Shown here: one piece after another, positions 23,291 through 32,900 of the stretch | How the letters are laid out: every line of letters starts with the position of its first letter | Numbering within the stretch: the stretch's first letter is position 1 | Source of the DNA: Streptomyces fumigatiscleroticus | Lineage (GTDB): Bacteria > Actinomycetota > Actinomycetes > Streptomycetales > Streptomycetaceae | Length of the DNA: 64,000 nt | NCBI RefSeq assembly: GCF_014647975.1 | Contig: NZ_BMQF01000003.1 | Coordinates: 62,001 to 126,000 of the forward strand | Reading direction: 5' to 3' | Position numbers and translations under genes: made by a program | Notes under the pieces: generated by a model | Seen by the model: only the letters and a program-made list of their open reading frames with translations | Told to the model about the DNA's origin: nothing | Databases searched by the model: none

Positions 23291-23866
23291 ATGACCGATC
23301 CCTCTTCCGCCCGTCCGCCCCGTCCGCCCCTCGACTGGATCGCCGCCTCCCTGCGGCGCGAACGCGTGCGGGCCGGGGTGTCCCTGTCCGAGCTGGCCAA
23401 ACGGGCCGGAATCGCCAAGTCCACGCTGTCCCAGCTGGAGGCGGCGGGGGGCAACCCGAGCGTGGAGACGCTCTGGGCGCTCGCGGTGGCGCTCGGGGTG
23501 CCGTTCAGCGCGCTGGTCGAGCCACCGGCGCCCGCGGTACAGGTGATCAGGGCGGGTGAGGGGCCCACGGTCGCCTCCGAGCGGACCGACTACGCGGCGA
23601 CGCTGCTCTCGGCCAGCCCGCCCGGGGCTCGCCGGGACATCTACCGCCTGAGGGCGGAACCGGGCCCGGCCCGCGAGTCGGAGCCGCACATTCCGGGGAC
23701 GGTCGAGCACCTGATCGTCAGCACGGGACGGGTGAAGGCGGGGCCGCGCGGCGAGAGCGTGGAACTCGGACCCGGGGACTACATGACGTATCGCGGGGAT
23801 GTGCCGCACGCATATGAAGCGCTCTCGCCGGGGACGACTTTCGTGCTGGTCATGCAGCACGTATGA
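23291..23866 (+). CDS. XRE family regulator with C-terminal cupin domain
   Basis: A 191 aa regulator. The N-terminal XRE helix-turn-helix is LRRERVRAGVSLSELAKRAG, then IAKSTLSQLEAAGGNPSVET (residues 16-55). The C-terminal cupin (about 105-190) has the barrel strands EHLIVSTGRVKAGP, LGPGDYMTYRGDVPHAYEAL and TFVLVMQHV. Such proteins sense small molecules with the cupin and often sit divergent to azlC, where they act on amino acid export. The operators at 23194-23257 support this. It converges with the cold-shock gene across a shared terminator. Confidence 0.9.
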   Translation: MTDPSSARPPRPPLDWIAASLRRERVRAGVSLSELAKRAGIAKSTLSQLEAAGGNPSVETLWALAVALGVPFSALVEPPAPAVQVIRAGEGPTVASERTDYAATLLSASPPGARRDIYRLRAEPGPARESEPHIPGTVEHLIVSTGRVKAGPRGESVELGPGDYMTYRGDVPHAYEALSPGTTFVLVMQHV

Positions 23867-23956
23867 GAGAAGTTCGGCAGAAATTCACCGGCGGCCGGCG
23901 GCCGGCGGCCGACGACCGGTGGCCCGCGCCGGGCGGACCGGAATTCAACAAAAGGC

Positions 23957-23989
23957 AGGAGCCCCGCTGCCGGACGGCGCGGGGCTCCT
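23957..23989. terminator. Bidirectional terminator between the XRE-cupin and cold-shock genes
   Basis: An 11-bp perfect stem AGGAGCCCCGC/GCGGGGCTCCT around an 11-base loop. On the minus strand it is followed by TGCCTTTTG, giving the cold-shock gene an intrinsic-type end. Confidence 0.85.
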
Positions 23990-24020
23990 TGGGTACTGCA
24001 CTCGTTCCCGGATCGGAGGA

Positions 24021-24224
24021 TCAGACCGGGGTGACGTTCTCCGCCTGCGGGCCCTTCGGGCCCTGGGTGACGTCGAAGGACACCTGCTGGTTCTCCTCAA
24101 GGGACCGGAAGCCGGTCGCGTTGATCGCGGAGTAGTGGACGAAGACGTCGGGGCCGCCGCCTTCCTGGGCGATGAATCCAAAGCCCTTTTCGGCGTTGAA
24201 CCACTTCACGGTTCCGGTAGCCAT
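24021..24224 (-). CDS. CspA-family cold-shock protein
   Basis: A 67 aa cold-shock domain protein. It has the nucleic-acid binding motifs RNP1 (KGFGFI) and RNP2 (VFVHY) in [27 protein letters not shown]. It acts as an RNA chaperone and binds single-stranded nucleic acids. A strong AAGGAGGG ribosome site precedes the ATG, inside a small hairpin. A promoter-like pair about 150 bases upstream implies a long untranslated leader, as is usual for cold-shock messages. Confidence 0.95.
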   Translation of the reverse strand: MATGTVKWFNAEKGFGFIAQEGGGPDVFVHYSAINATGFRSLEENQQVSFDVTQGPKGPQAENVTPV

Positions 24225-24225
24225 A

Positions 24226-24240
24226 AGCCCTCCTTGGGCT
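24226..24240 (-). promoter_or_regulatory. Small hairpin that holds the cold-shock ribosome binding site
   Basis: In the message, AGCCC-AAGGA-GGGCU forms a 5-bp stem whose loop and 3' arm carry the AAGGAGG ribosome site, directly before the start codon. It could tune translation with temperature. Confidence 0.5.
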
Positions 24241-24381
24241 CAAAGGGTTGCCCTGCTCCAGAACCAGCAAGTGTGAAGACGAGTTCTGCACAACTGCATA
24301 TGTCTGAGAATGACGAGAGCCCGCGGTCACATGCTCCGCAGGCTCTGTACTGCAAGGGAAACCAAACTGCAACTTGCGACG

Positions 24382-24409
24382 AGCCTAGCACGGAGGGACC
24401 CGAAAGCAA
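24382..24409 (-). promoter_or_regulatory. Candidate cold-shock promoter
   Basis: On the minus strand, TTGCTT (24409-24404) and TAGGCT (24387-24382) are 16 bases apart, a fair match to the main sigma factor consensus. The start point would be near 24375, giving a leader of about 150 bases. Confidence 0.5.
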
Positions 24410-24503
24410 TAGGGGTCAAGATCACTTCACCCGGATGTTTGAACGCCGTGCCGCCGGCTGACGCCGGGGGGTCGACGGCGGCACCGCACGACACAGGAGC
24501 TAG

Positions 24504-25361
<858 letters not shown>

Positions 25362-25429
25362 GCACCGTCCTCCTCCGGCACTACGCTGCTCGGGGAGTAG
25401 TCCAGGCGTACGGGGGAGGGGTGGACGCC

Positions 25430-27169
25430 ATGCGGCCGCTCGAAGTCGACGAGCCCACCGCCGTGGGGCCCTACCGGCTGCTCGGCCGGCTGGGCTCCGG
25501 CGGTATGGGCCGGGTCTATCTCGGCCGCAGCGCGGGCGGCCGCACGGTCGCGGTGAAGATCGTCCACCCGCACTTCGCGCTCGACGAGGAGTTCCGCGCC
25601 CGTTTCCGGCGCGAGGTGGAGGCCGCACGCCGGGTCGGCGGCGCCTGGACCGCGCCGGTCCTGGACGCGGACCCGGAGGCGGCGGTGCCCTGGGTCGCCA
25701 CGGCCTACGCCGCGGGACCCTCCCTCGCCGCGGCCGTCGCGGACGGCGGCCCGCTCCCGCCGCACACGGTACGGGTGCTGGGCGCGGGCCTGGCCGAGGC
25801 CCTGACGGCGGTGCACGCACGGGGCCTCGTCCACCGCGACGTCAAACCCTCCAACGTCCTGCTCACCCTCGACGGCCCGCTGCTGATCGACTTCGGCATC
25901 GCCCGCGCCACGGACGGTACGGCCTCCCTGACCTCCACGGGCGCGTCCATCGGCTCGCCCGGCTACATGGCGCCCGAGCAGATCCTGAGCAGGAGCGTCA
26001 CGGGCGCGGCGGACGTCTTCTCCTTCGGCGCGGTCCTGGCGTTCGCGGCGACCGGCGAACCGCCCTTCCCCGGCGACTCCTCGGCCGCACTGCTCTACAA
26101 GGTCGTCCACGAGGAGCCGGAACTCGGCGGCCTGGACGGTCCCCTGCGCGACCTGGTGGAGAGCTGCCTGGCCAAGGACCCGGCGGCCCGGCCGGCCCCG
26201 GCGGAGGCGGCCCGGCGGCTGGCTCCCGACGGCGCGGCACGGCTGGTCACGGCCGGCTGGCTGCCGGGCGCGCTGGTGGAACAGGTCAGCCGGAGCGCCG
26301 TACAGCTGCTCAACCTGGAGGCCGGGGAGGGAACCCCGTCGGGACCGGTGGGCTTCAGCAGTCCGTCGGTGGGGGCGGCGGCGACGGCCGGGAACGGCAG
26401 AGCGGGGGAGGGGACCGCCCAGGACACGGGGGCCCGGGACGCGGCGGAGGCGGACGGGAACACGGCCGGACCGGGGCTCTTCGGGCCGCCGCCGGTCATG
26501 CCGGCACCGACGCCGACGCCGATGCCGACAGCGGCACCGTCCGCGGCGGTCCCCGAGCCCCGTGACGGCCGCCGCCCCGGCAGGCTCTCCGTCTCCGTGG
26601 CGGCGACATCGGTGCCGGAGAGCGGCGGCAGGGGCCGGCGGCTCAGCTGCACGGTGGCGCTGGCGGTCGCGGGGGCGCTGGCCGCGGTCACGGTCGGCTC
26701 GGTGCTCGTGCTCGACCTGCTCCCGGACCAGCAGCACAACGACTCGGGCGGCTACGGCTCCAGTACCCAGGCGCCGCTGCCCGGCGACAGCGCCTCCCAG
26801 GGAACCGGTACGGCCGCCGCCGTTCCCGCCGCCTACCTCGGCACCTGGGAGGGCCAGGCGCTCGCCCTGGACGGCACCCTGCCCCTGGGTACCTTCCGGC
26901 TCACCCTCCACCAGGCCGACGTGGGCGGGGAGCTGGGCAGGCTCCGGCACACGGACGTCATCGGCGGCGTCTGCGAGGACGTCCTCACCCTGACGAAGGC
27001 GAGTGCGAAAGAGGTCGTCGCGAAGGCCGTCGGCGCCAAGTCCAACCGTGACGTCTGCAACCAGGCCCCCCACACCGTCCGCCTCACCCCGGTCGGCGAC
27101 GACCTCCGGTACGCGTCGGACAGCGAGGACTCGGGGCGGCCGGAGGCGCGGCTGTCGAAGGTCGAGTAG
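25430..27169 (+). CDS. Transmembrane Ser/Thr protein kinase
   Basis: A 579 aa Hanks-type kinase. The ATP loop is LGSGGMGRVYLG (about residue 21), the catalytic Lys is in VAVKIVHP, the catalytic loop is VHRDVKPSN (about 133), and DFGIARA and GYMAPEQI follow. A Pro/Ala-rich linker (about 310-400) leads to one transmembrane helix (about 405-430). The C-terminal extracytoplasmic domain of about 130 residues (YLGTWEGQALALDGTLPLGT to CNQAPHTVRLTP) has two Cys and resembles no PASTA repeat. The ATG at 25430 with GGAGG is preferred over a GTG nine bases earlier. It lies between mqnA and the secretion ATPase, and it could phosphorylate the ATPase's FHA domain; that is inference. Confidence 0.93.
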   Translation: MRPLEVDEPTAVGPYRLLGRLGSGGMGRVYLGRSAGGRTVAVKIVHPHFALDEEFRARFRREVEAARRVGGAWTAPVLDADPEAAVPWVATAYAAGPSLAAAVADGGPLPPHTVRVLGAGLAEALTAVHARGLVHRDVKPSNVLLTLDGPLLIDFGIARATDGTASLTSTGASIGSPGYMAPEQILSRSVTGAADVFSFGAVLAFAATGEPPFPGDSSAALLYKVVHEEPELGGLDGPLRDLVESCLAKDPAARPAPAEAARRLAPDGAARLVTAGWLPGALVEQVSRSAVQLLNLEAGEGTPSGPVGFSSPSVGAAATAGNGRAGEGTAQDTGARDAAEADGNTAGPGLFGPPPVMPAPTPTPMPTAAPSAAVPEPRDGRRPGRLSVSVAATSVPESGGRGRRLSCTVALAVAGALAAVTVGSVLVLDLLPDQQHNDSGGYGSSTQAPLPGDSASQGTGTAAAVPAAYLGTWEGQALALDGTLPLGTFRLTLHQADVGGELGRLRHTDVIGGVCEDVLTLTKASAKEVVAKAVGAKSNRDVCNQAPHTVRLTPVGDDLRYASDSEDSGRPEARLSKVE

Positions 27170-27210
27170 CGGGACCCGTCGACACCTCCGGCACTGCTGT
27201 CACTACTGTG

Positions 27211-27298
27211 TCTGCGACAGCGAGACCGTGACTGCGACAGCGAAACCGTGTCTGTTGCGACAGCGAAAGTGTGTCTGTTGCGAGAGCGGAACCGTGTC
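27211..27298 (+). repeat. Short tandem repeat, about 23-bp unit, 4 copies
   Basis: Four imperfect units built on tgcgacagcgaaaccgtgtc lie at 27211-27232, 27233-27255, 27256-27278 and 27279-27298, between the kinase stop and the secretion ATPase. They carry no hairpin strong enough to be a clear terminator. Confidence 0.8.
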
Positions 27299-27493
27299 TG
27301 CGACCGGCCACCGGATGCTGCGAGGACCCGCCGGCGGCGGAGGCGACCGGCTGCCGGTGACGGGCGGACAGGAGATCCACGCGATGCCGGCCGTCCGACC
27401 CGGGCGCGAGAGCGGCGGAGCACGGCCTTCAGTAGTCTCCATCAGCCGAAGCAACGAACACGGCCGCCAAGGCCCACGGGGAGGAAGACCACC

Positions 27494-30400
27494 ATGCGGA
27501 TGCTGGTCACGGTCGTACGCGAGGGCGGTGAGCCGCAGGACGTCGTCGTCGACGCCGAGGACACCGCCACCGCCGGCGATGTGGCGCAGGCGCTGGCGAC
27601 GGCTCTGGGACGGCCCGGCCGCCCGGCCGGCGTACCGGAGAACGTCGTGGTCATGCCCGGCACGGCACCGGCCACGCTGCCCGGCTACGGCACGGCGACC
27701 ACCGGGGTGCCCGCGCTCTGGGCCGACGGCAAGCCCTGCGACCCGGCCGCACCGGTGGCCGGCGTCCTCCAGGACGGCATGCGCATCTCCGTGGACGACA
27801 CCATCGGTCCCCTGCTGCGCAAGGGCGAGCCGGTGGGGCAGTACGAGCTGAGGGTGGCCGGCGGTCCGGGCTCCGGCCGGGTGGTCCGGCTGGGCGTCGG
27901 CGCGGCCACCGTCGGCTCGGCGCCCACCGGTTCGCTGCCCCTGCCGGACGCCTCGCTGCCGCCGCTCGCCCTGCGCCTGACGATCGACATGCGGGGCACC
28001 GCCACGCTCCACCCCCAGGCCGGTGCCGAGGTCCGCCTCGACGACGAGCCGGTGACGGCCGGGGCGACCTGGCCGCTCGGCTCCGTCGTCCGGATCGGCG
28101 ACTCGCTCCTCGTGCTCGACCGGGTGGCCGAGCCGGACGCGCACCTGTCCGCCATGAGCGAGGGCGGACTCGCCTACAACCGGCCGCCGCGGCTCTCCCC
28201 GCTGCGCCCCCGGCGGCGGCTGGTGGTGCCGGTGCCGCCCACCAAGGGGGAGCGGGCCCGCTTCCAGCTCCTCATGGCGGTCATGCCCCTCTTCTTCGGC
28301 CTGGGCATGTACTTCGTCACCAAGCAGATCTACATGCTGCTCTTCTGCCTGATGAGCCCGCTGATGATGGCCGCCCAGTGGCTCAGCGAGAACCGCGAGG
28401 GCAAGAAGAAGCACAAGACCTCGCTCAAGCAGTACAAGAAGGACCTCGCCGCGCACGAGGAGGAACTGGCCGCCCTCGGCAAGGAGGAGCAGCGTGCCCG
28501 CCGCGAGGACAGCCCCGACCCGGCCGAGATCCTGCTCTTCGCCACGGGACCGCGCCGCCGCCTGTGGGAGCGCCGCCTCACCGACCCGGACGCCCTGCAC
28601 CTGAGGATCGGGGTCGGAGCCCTGCCCTCGGACGTCGAACTCGTCCTGGGCCGCGGCGGCTCCCTGTACGAGGAGGAGCGCCCCCAGCCGCCGGTCCTGC
28701 CGGACGTCCCCGTCACCCTCCCCTTCACCCGGCTCGGCGTCGTCGGTGTCGCCGGCGACCGGCCGCGGGCGCTGGCCACCGCACGCTGGCTCGCCGTACA
28801 GGCCGCCGTCCTGCACAGCCCGAGAGACCTCTCCCTCGTCCAGCTCGCCGCCACCCCGCAGGCCGGCGCCGAATGGCACTGGGTGCACTGGCTGCCCCAC
28901 ACCAGCCCCGACCAGGGCCAGGACTGCGTCGCGCTGGTCGGCTCCGACTCCGAGGGCATCACCCGGCGCGTCAACGAGCTGCTCAACGAACTGGCCCGGC
29001 GCAAGGCGGCCCGCGAGCAGCAGAACCTGATGGGCCAGCTCTACCCCGACCCCAACGTGCTGCTGGTGCTGGACGGGGCCCGCCTGCTGCGCCGCGTCCC
29101 CGGCGTGCCCCAACTCCTCACCGAGGGCCCGCAGTACGGCATCCTCGCCCTGTGCGTCGACGAGGACGAGCGCCTGCTGCCGGAGGAGTGCAAGGCCGTC
29201 ATCGCCTGGTCTCCCGACGCCGCCCACCACGTCCGGGTACGCGGCTACGGCCTGGAGTCCGCCGGCGACGTGCTGGCCGACCAGGTGGCCCCGGAGTGGT
29301 GCGAGCTGCTCGCCCGTTCCCTGGCGCCGGTGCGCGACGTCAGCCGGGACGACGCCGGCGGCGCCCTGCCCACCTCCGCGCGGCTGCTGTCGCTGCTGGG
29401 CATGCCCGACCCGACCGGCGCCGACGTGGAGCGGATCTGGCGGGCGGGCGGCTCGACGACGGCGGCGCCGGTCGGTATCGCCGCGGACGGCCCCTTCGTC
29501 CTGGACATCCGGCGGGACGGCCCGCACGCGCTGGTCGCGGGCACCACCGGTGCCGGCAAGTCCGAGCTGCTCCAGACGATCATCGCCTCGCTCGCCGTCG
29601 CCAACCGGCCCGACGCCCTGAACTACGTACTGATCGACTACAAGGGCGGCAGCGCCTTCATGGACTGCGCCCGGCTGCCGCACACCGTCGGCATGGTCAG
29701 CGACCTCGACGCCCATCTGACCGAACGGGCCCTGGCCTCGCTCGCGGCCGAGCTGCACCGCCGGGAGAAGATCCTCTTCGACGCCGCGGCCAAGGACATC
29801 GAGGACTACAACGACACGCGCAGGCTCCGCCCCGAACTGGAGCCGATGCCCCGCCTGGTGCTGGTCATCGACGAGTTCGCCTCACTCGTCGCCGAACTCC
29901 CGGACTTCATCGCGGGCCTGGTCGACATCGCCCGCCGGGGCCGCTCCCTCGGCGTCCACCTCATCCTGGCCACCCAGCGCCCCGCCGGCGTGGTCAGCGC
30001 CGACATCCGCGCCAACACCAACCTGCGCATCGCGCTGCGGGTGACGGACGCCTCGGAGTCGATCGACGTCATCGAGGCGCCCGACTCCGGCGCCATCCCC
30101 AAGTCCACCCCGGGCCGCATGTACGTACGCTCCGGCGCGCAGTCCCTGGTCGGCGTGCAGTCCGCCCGTATCGGCGGACGCCGGCCCGCCACGGGACAGA
30201 CCGGCCCCAAGGCGACCCTCCTCCCGCTGCCGTGGACCGCCTACGGCCGTCCGCTGCCCAAGCGGGCGGAGGCCGAGGACGACGGCACCATGGTCACCGA
30301 TCTGGCGGTCCTGGTGGACGCGGTGCGCGACGGCGCCCGGCGCATGAACTTCGGCCCGCAGCGCAGCCCGTGGCTGGAGCCGCTGTCCGAGCAGGTCACG

Positions 30401-31981
30401 CTGGAGGAACTGGCGGCGTACGCCGGCACGTCCGCGGCCACGTCCGCCGCGCCCGCCGCCGACGTGGCGCCGATCCCGTACGGCCTGATCGACCTCCCGG
30501 CGAAGCAGACCCGCACGCCGCTCGCCCTGGACCTGGTGCACGGCGAGCACACCATGCTGCTCGGCGGTGCCCGCTCCGGCCGCTCGACGGCGCTGCGCAC
30601 CCTGGCGGGCTCGCTGGCCCGCTCCACCTCCCCGCAGGACGTGCACCTGTACGGCATCGACTGCGGCTCCAACGCGCTGCTGCCCCTGATGCGGCTGCCG
30701 CACGTGGGCGCCGTGGTGACCCGCGACGAGCCGGACCGGGTCCGCCGCCTCATCGAGCGCCTGCTGGCGGAGATCGCCCGCCGCCAGCAGCTGCTGGCCA
30801 TGGAGGGCGCCTCCAGCGCGGCCGAACAGCGCGCGACGGCCGCACCCGAGGACCGCCTCCCCTGGATGGTGCTGCTGCTGGACGGCTGGGAGGGCTTCGC
30901 CTCCACCTTCGAGAGCTACAACTACGGCCAGCTGCTGGAAGCGGCCCAGCGGATCTTCCGTGAGGGTTCCGCGGTGGGCCTGAAGGTCGTCATGACGGCC
31001 GACCGCAGCGGCCTGAGCGGCCATGTCTCCTCCGCCTTCGCCGACCGCCTGGTGCTGCGCTTCGCCGACCCGAACGACTACTCCACGGCCGGGCTCCAGG
31101 CCCGTGAGGTCCCGAAGAACATGCCGCCCGGCCGCGCCCTGCGCATCACGGACACGGGCGTGGACGAGACGCAGATCGGTCTGCTGGCCCAGGACCCGGC
31201 GGGTCAGGCCCAGGTCCGCGCCCTGCGCGAGATCGCGGAGGAGGCCCGGGCCCGCCACGGGCGCGTACCGGCCGCCCGGCGCCCCATGCGGGTGGACGCG
31301 CTCCCGTCGCGCATCACGGCGTCCGAGGCGCTGGCCCTCGACCCCGACTTCGCCCCGCCGTCCCCCCTGTGGGCGCTGGTCGGCGTCGGCGGCGACGAAC
31401 TCCACCCGATCGGCATCGACCTGGAGGAGAACGGCCCCGGCTTCGTCATCGCGGGCCCGCCCAAGTCGGGCCGCTCCACCCTGCTGCTGGCCGCCACCGA
31501 GTCCCTGCTGAGCGCCGGCACACCGGTGGTGCTGGTCGCCCCGCGCCGCTCCCCGCTGCGCGACCTGGAAGGCCGCCCGGGCGTGCTCGGCCTGCTGAAC
31601 GCGGACAGCCGGGAGGACGATCTGGAGCAACTGATCGACGGCGTGCCCGGCAACTCCTACGTCGTCGTCGTCGACGACGCGGAACTCCTCTACGACACCA
31701 GCCTCGACGAGGCCCTGGAGACCGTGGTGCGCAAGGGCGCCGACGGCGGCATCGGCCTGATCGCGGCCGGCACGACCGACAGCCTGTCCGGCCAGTACCG
31801 GGGCTTCGCCGTCGAGGCCCGCAAGTCCCGCAACGGCATGCTGCTGACCCCGCAGAGCCCGTCGGAGGGCGAACTGTTCGGCATCCGGCTGCCCGCGAAC
31901 AGCGGGGGCGGCCCGGCGGGCAGCGGGCTGTTCGTCGCCGGGGGATCCTTCATGCCGGTCCAGGCCGTGATGAACGGCTGA
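27494..31981 (+). CDS. EssC/EccC-type FtsK/SpoIIIE secretion ATPase with FHA-like domain
   Basis: A 1495 aa type VII secretion motor. Order: an N-terminal ubiquitin- or FHA-like domain (1-110); an FHA-like domain (about 115-210, GRVVRLGVGAATVGSAPTGS); two transmembrane helices (about 257-296); then three FtsK/SpoIIIE ATPase domains. D1 has canonical Walker A GTTGAGKSE (about 683) and Walker B RLVLVIDEFASL. D2 (GGARSGRST, about 1024) and D3 (GPPKSGRST, about 1321) have Arg in place of the Walker Lys. D1 is expected to be the catalytic domain and D2/D3 the substrate-binding ones. The FHA-bearing form is that of Firmicutes EssC, more than mycobacterial EccC. The ATG at 27494 has GAGGAAG upstream. 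Confidence 0.93.
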   Translation: MRMLVTVVREGGEPQDVVVDAEDTATAGDVAQALATALGRPGRPAGVPENVVVMPGTAPATLPGYGTATTGVPALWADGKPCDPAAPVAGVLQDGMRISVDDTIGPLLRKGEPVGQYELRVAGGPGSGRVVRLGVGAATVGSAPTGSLPLPDASLPPLALRLTIDMRGTATLHPQAGAEVRLDDEPVTAGATWPLGSVVRIGDSLLVLDRVAEPDAHLSAMSEGGLAYNRPPRLSPLRPRRRLVVPVPPTKGERARFQLLMAVMPLFFGLGMYFVTKQIYMLLFCLMSPLMMAAQWLSENREGKKKHKTSLKQYKKDLAAHEEELAALGKEEQRARREDSPDPAEILLFATGPRRRLWERRLTDPDALHLRIGVGALPSDVELVLGRGGSLYEEERPQPPVLPDVPVTLPFTRLGVVGVAGDRPRALATARWLAVQAAVLHSPRDLSLVQLAATPQAGAEWHWVHWLPHTSPDQGQDCVALVGSDSEGITRRVNELLNELARRKAAREQQNLMGQLYPDPNVLLVLDGARLLRRVPGVPQLLTEGPQYGILALCVDEDERLLPEECKAVIAWSPDAAHHVRVRGYGLESAGDVLADQVAPEWCELLARSLAPVRDVSRDDAGGALPTSARLLSLLGMPDPTGADVERIWRAGGSTTAAPVGIAADGPFVLDIRRDGPHALVAGTTGAGKSELLQTIIASLAVANRPDALNYVLIDYKGGSAFMDCARLPHTVGMVSDLDAHLTERALASLAAELHRREKILFDAAAKDIEDYNDTRRLRPELEPMPRLVLVIDEFASLVAELPDFIAGLVDIARRGRSLGVHLILATQRPAGVVSADIRANTNLRIALRVTDASESIDVIEAPDSGAIPKSTPGRMYVRSGAQSLVGVQSARIGGRRPATGQTGPKATLLPLPWTAYGRPLPKRAEAEDDGTMVTDLAVLVDAVRDGARRMNFGPQRSPWLEPLSEQVTLEELAAYAGTSAATSAAPAADVAPIPYGLIDLPAKQTRTPLALDLVHGEHTMLLGGARSGRSTALRTLAGSLARSTSPQDVHLYGIDCGSNALLPLMRLPHVGAVVTRDEPDRVRRLIERLLAEIARRQQLLAMEGASSAAEQRATAAPEDRLPWMVLLLDGWEGFASTFESYNYGQLLEAAQRIFREGSAVGLKVVMTADRSGLSGHVSSAFADRLVLRFADPNDYSTAGLQAREVPKNMPPGRALRITDTGVDETQIGLLAQDPAGQAQVRALREIAEEARARHGRVPAARRPMRVDALPSRITASEALALDPDFAPPSPLWALVGVGGDELHPIGIDLEENGPGFVIAGPPKSGRSTLLLAATESLLSAGTPVVLVAPRRSPLRDLEGRPGVLGLLNADSREDDLEQLIDGVPGNSYVVVVDDAELLYDTSLDEALETVVRKGADGGIGLIAAGTTDSLSGQYRGFAVEARKSRNGMLLTPQSPSEGELFGIRLPANSGGGPAGSGLFVAGGSFMPVQAVMNG

Positions 31982-32014
31982 GCCGGGAGCACGCCACCGG
32001 GTGGGTCCGCGAAC

Positions 32015-32076
32015 GCCGCCGGGGCGTCCCGTTCGAGGTGCACTCTGCGATGACCTCGACGGAACGCCCCGGCGGC
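32015..32076. terminator. Long hairpin between the convergent ATPase and WXG100 genes
   Basis: A perfect 12-bp base (32015-32026 with 32065-32076) extends inward with a further TCGAGGT/ACCTCGA pairing. It can end transcription from both sides. Confidence 0.8.
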
Positions 32077-32105
32077 TACGACGTTCGTGCGCTTGCCCGC
32101 TCGGA

Positions 32106-32366
32106 TCAGGTGGCGCGCTCGATGTTGTCGGCGCTCGTGTTCGCGGACTTGCTGGCGTCGTTGAGCGTGTCGACCCACTTCTCGAAGGTCGGCTTCACAT
32201 CACGCCAGTCGTCGCGGAACCGGTCGGCCTTCGGGCCCTTCCAGTAGCCGGAGCTGTCGGCGGTGGCCGACTGCAGGTCCTTGATCAGGACCTGCAGGTC
32301 GTGGGCCTTGCGGGCGTAGAGCTTGGACAGCTCCCTGAGCCGCGAGAGATCTGCACCGCGATCCAT
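32106..32366 (-). CDS. WXG100 family protein (WKG type), minus-strand member
   Basis: An 86 aa helical-hairpin protein of the EsxA/EsxB class. The turn motif is YWKGPKADRF with Trp42 and Gly44, between two amphipathic helices (SRLRELSKLYARKAHDLQVL and DRFRDDWRDVKPTFEKWVDT). No YxxxD/E export motif is seen after helix 2. The ATG at 32366 follows GGAGGA at six bases; an upstream frame start is rejected on that basis. It is divergent to a second WXG100 gene of exactly the same length. Confidence 0.88.
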   Translation of the reverse strand: MDRGADLSRLRELSKLYARKAHDLQVLIKDLQSATADSSGYWKGPKADRFRDDWRDVKPTFEKWVDTLNDASKSANTSADNIERAT

Positions 32367-32404
32367 CGGCGTTCCTCCCCGTGTCGTTGTGTCCACCACA
32401 AAGG

Positions 32405-32423
32405 CAAGCGGACTATCCGTTTG
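32405..32423. promoter_or_regulatory. Palindromic operator-like site between the two WXG100 genes
   Basis: CAAGCGGACTATCCGTTTG is a 19-bp palindrome around a central T, with matched half-sites CAA-CGGA / TCCG-TTG. GTCCAC (32391) and GTGGAC (32429) flank it symmetrically. The site lies in the 228-base divergent region, close to the minus-strand gene. Confidence 0.55.
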
Positions 32424-32594
32424 CACCAGTGGACGCTACAGCACCTTCCGTAGTTCCCGTCCAGCGCTGCCGGGGATGGGATCGTCCAGTGAACGACCTG
32501 TGTTCACTCGTACGGGGCGCCGGTCAGGGCCCGCCACGGACGGACGCCGGTGCGACAGTATTCTGAGTGCCCTGAGACAGCGGGGGAGGCTGCT

Positions 32595-32855
32595 ATGGCA
32601 AATCCTGACATTCAGGAACTGAACCAACGCGCCAGTCAGTTGAGATCGCTGGCCGACCACATCGACTCGCTCGTGGACAGCGCCAAGAACCACAGCACCA
32701 CGGGTATGAAGACATGGTCGGGCCCGAACGCCGACGACGTGCGCGGCAAGCTGAAGACCTGGCAGACGACGTGCGGCACGGTGGCGAAGGCGCTGCGTGA
32801 CGAGGCGCAGAAGTGCACGCAGGACGCCAAGGACCTCCAGGACAAGAAGAAGTGA
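32595..32855 (+). CDS. WXG100 family protein (WSG type), plus-strand member
   Basis: An 86 aa WXG100 protein. The turn is TWSGPNADDVRGKL with Trp41 and Gly43. Helix 1 (IQELNQRASQLRSLADHIDS) and helix 2 (KTWQTTCGTVAKALRDEAQK) form the hairpin. The C-terminus is very basic (DAKDLQDKKK). GGGGGAGG lies seven bases before the ATG. It stands at the head of a plus-strand run that continues with a roughly 280 aa protein and a roughly 480 aa effector-like protein, so it may pair with one of these for export, or with the minus-strand WXG100 protein. Confidence 0.9.
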   Translation: MANPDIQELNQRASQLRSLADHIDSLVDSAKNHSTTGMKTWSGPNADDVRGKLKTWQTTCGTVAKALRDEAQKCTQDAKDLQDKKK

Positions 32856-32900
32856 CGTAAGCCGGCACCGAGCCGCATCGCGTAAGGAAGCCCCGAACCA

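Noticed and set aside
27211..27298. CRISPR or attachment site
   Set aside because: Direct imperfect repeats without spacers; no integrase or tRNA gene adjacent.
27203..29758. 851-codon open frame antisense to the secretion ATPase
   Set aside because: No domain, shadow of the ATPase reading frame.
32106..32855. Toxin-antitoxin pair made of the two divergent 86 aa genes
   Set aside because: Both are WXG100 proteins by their Trp-x-Gly turn and helical hairpin, which explains size and pairing better.
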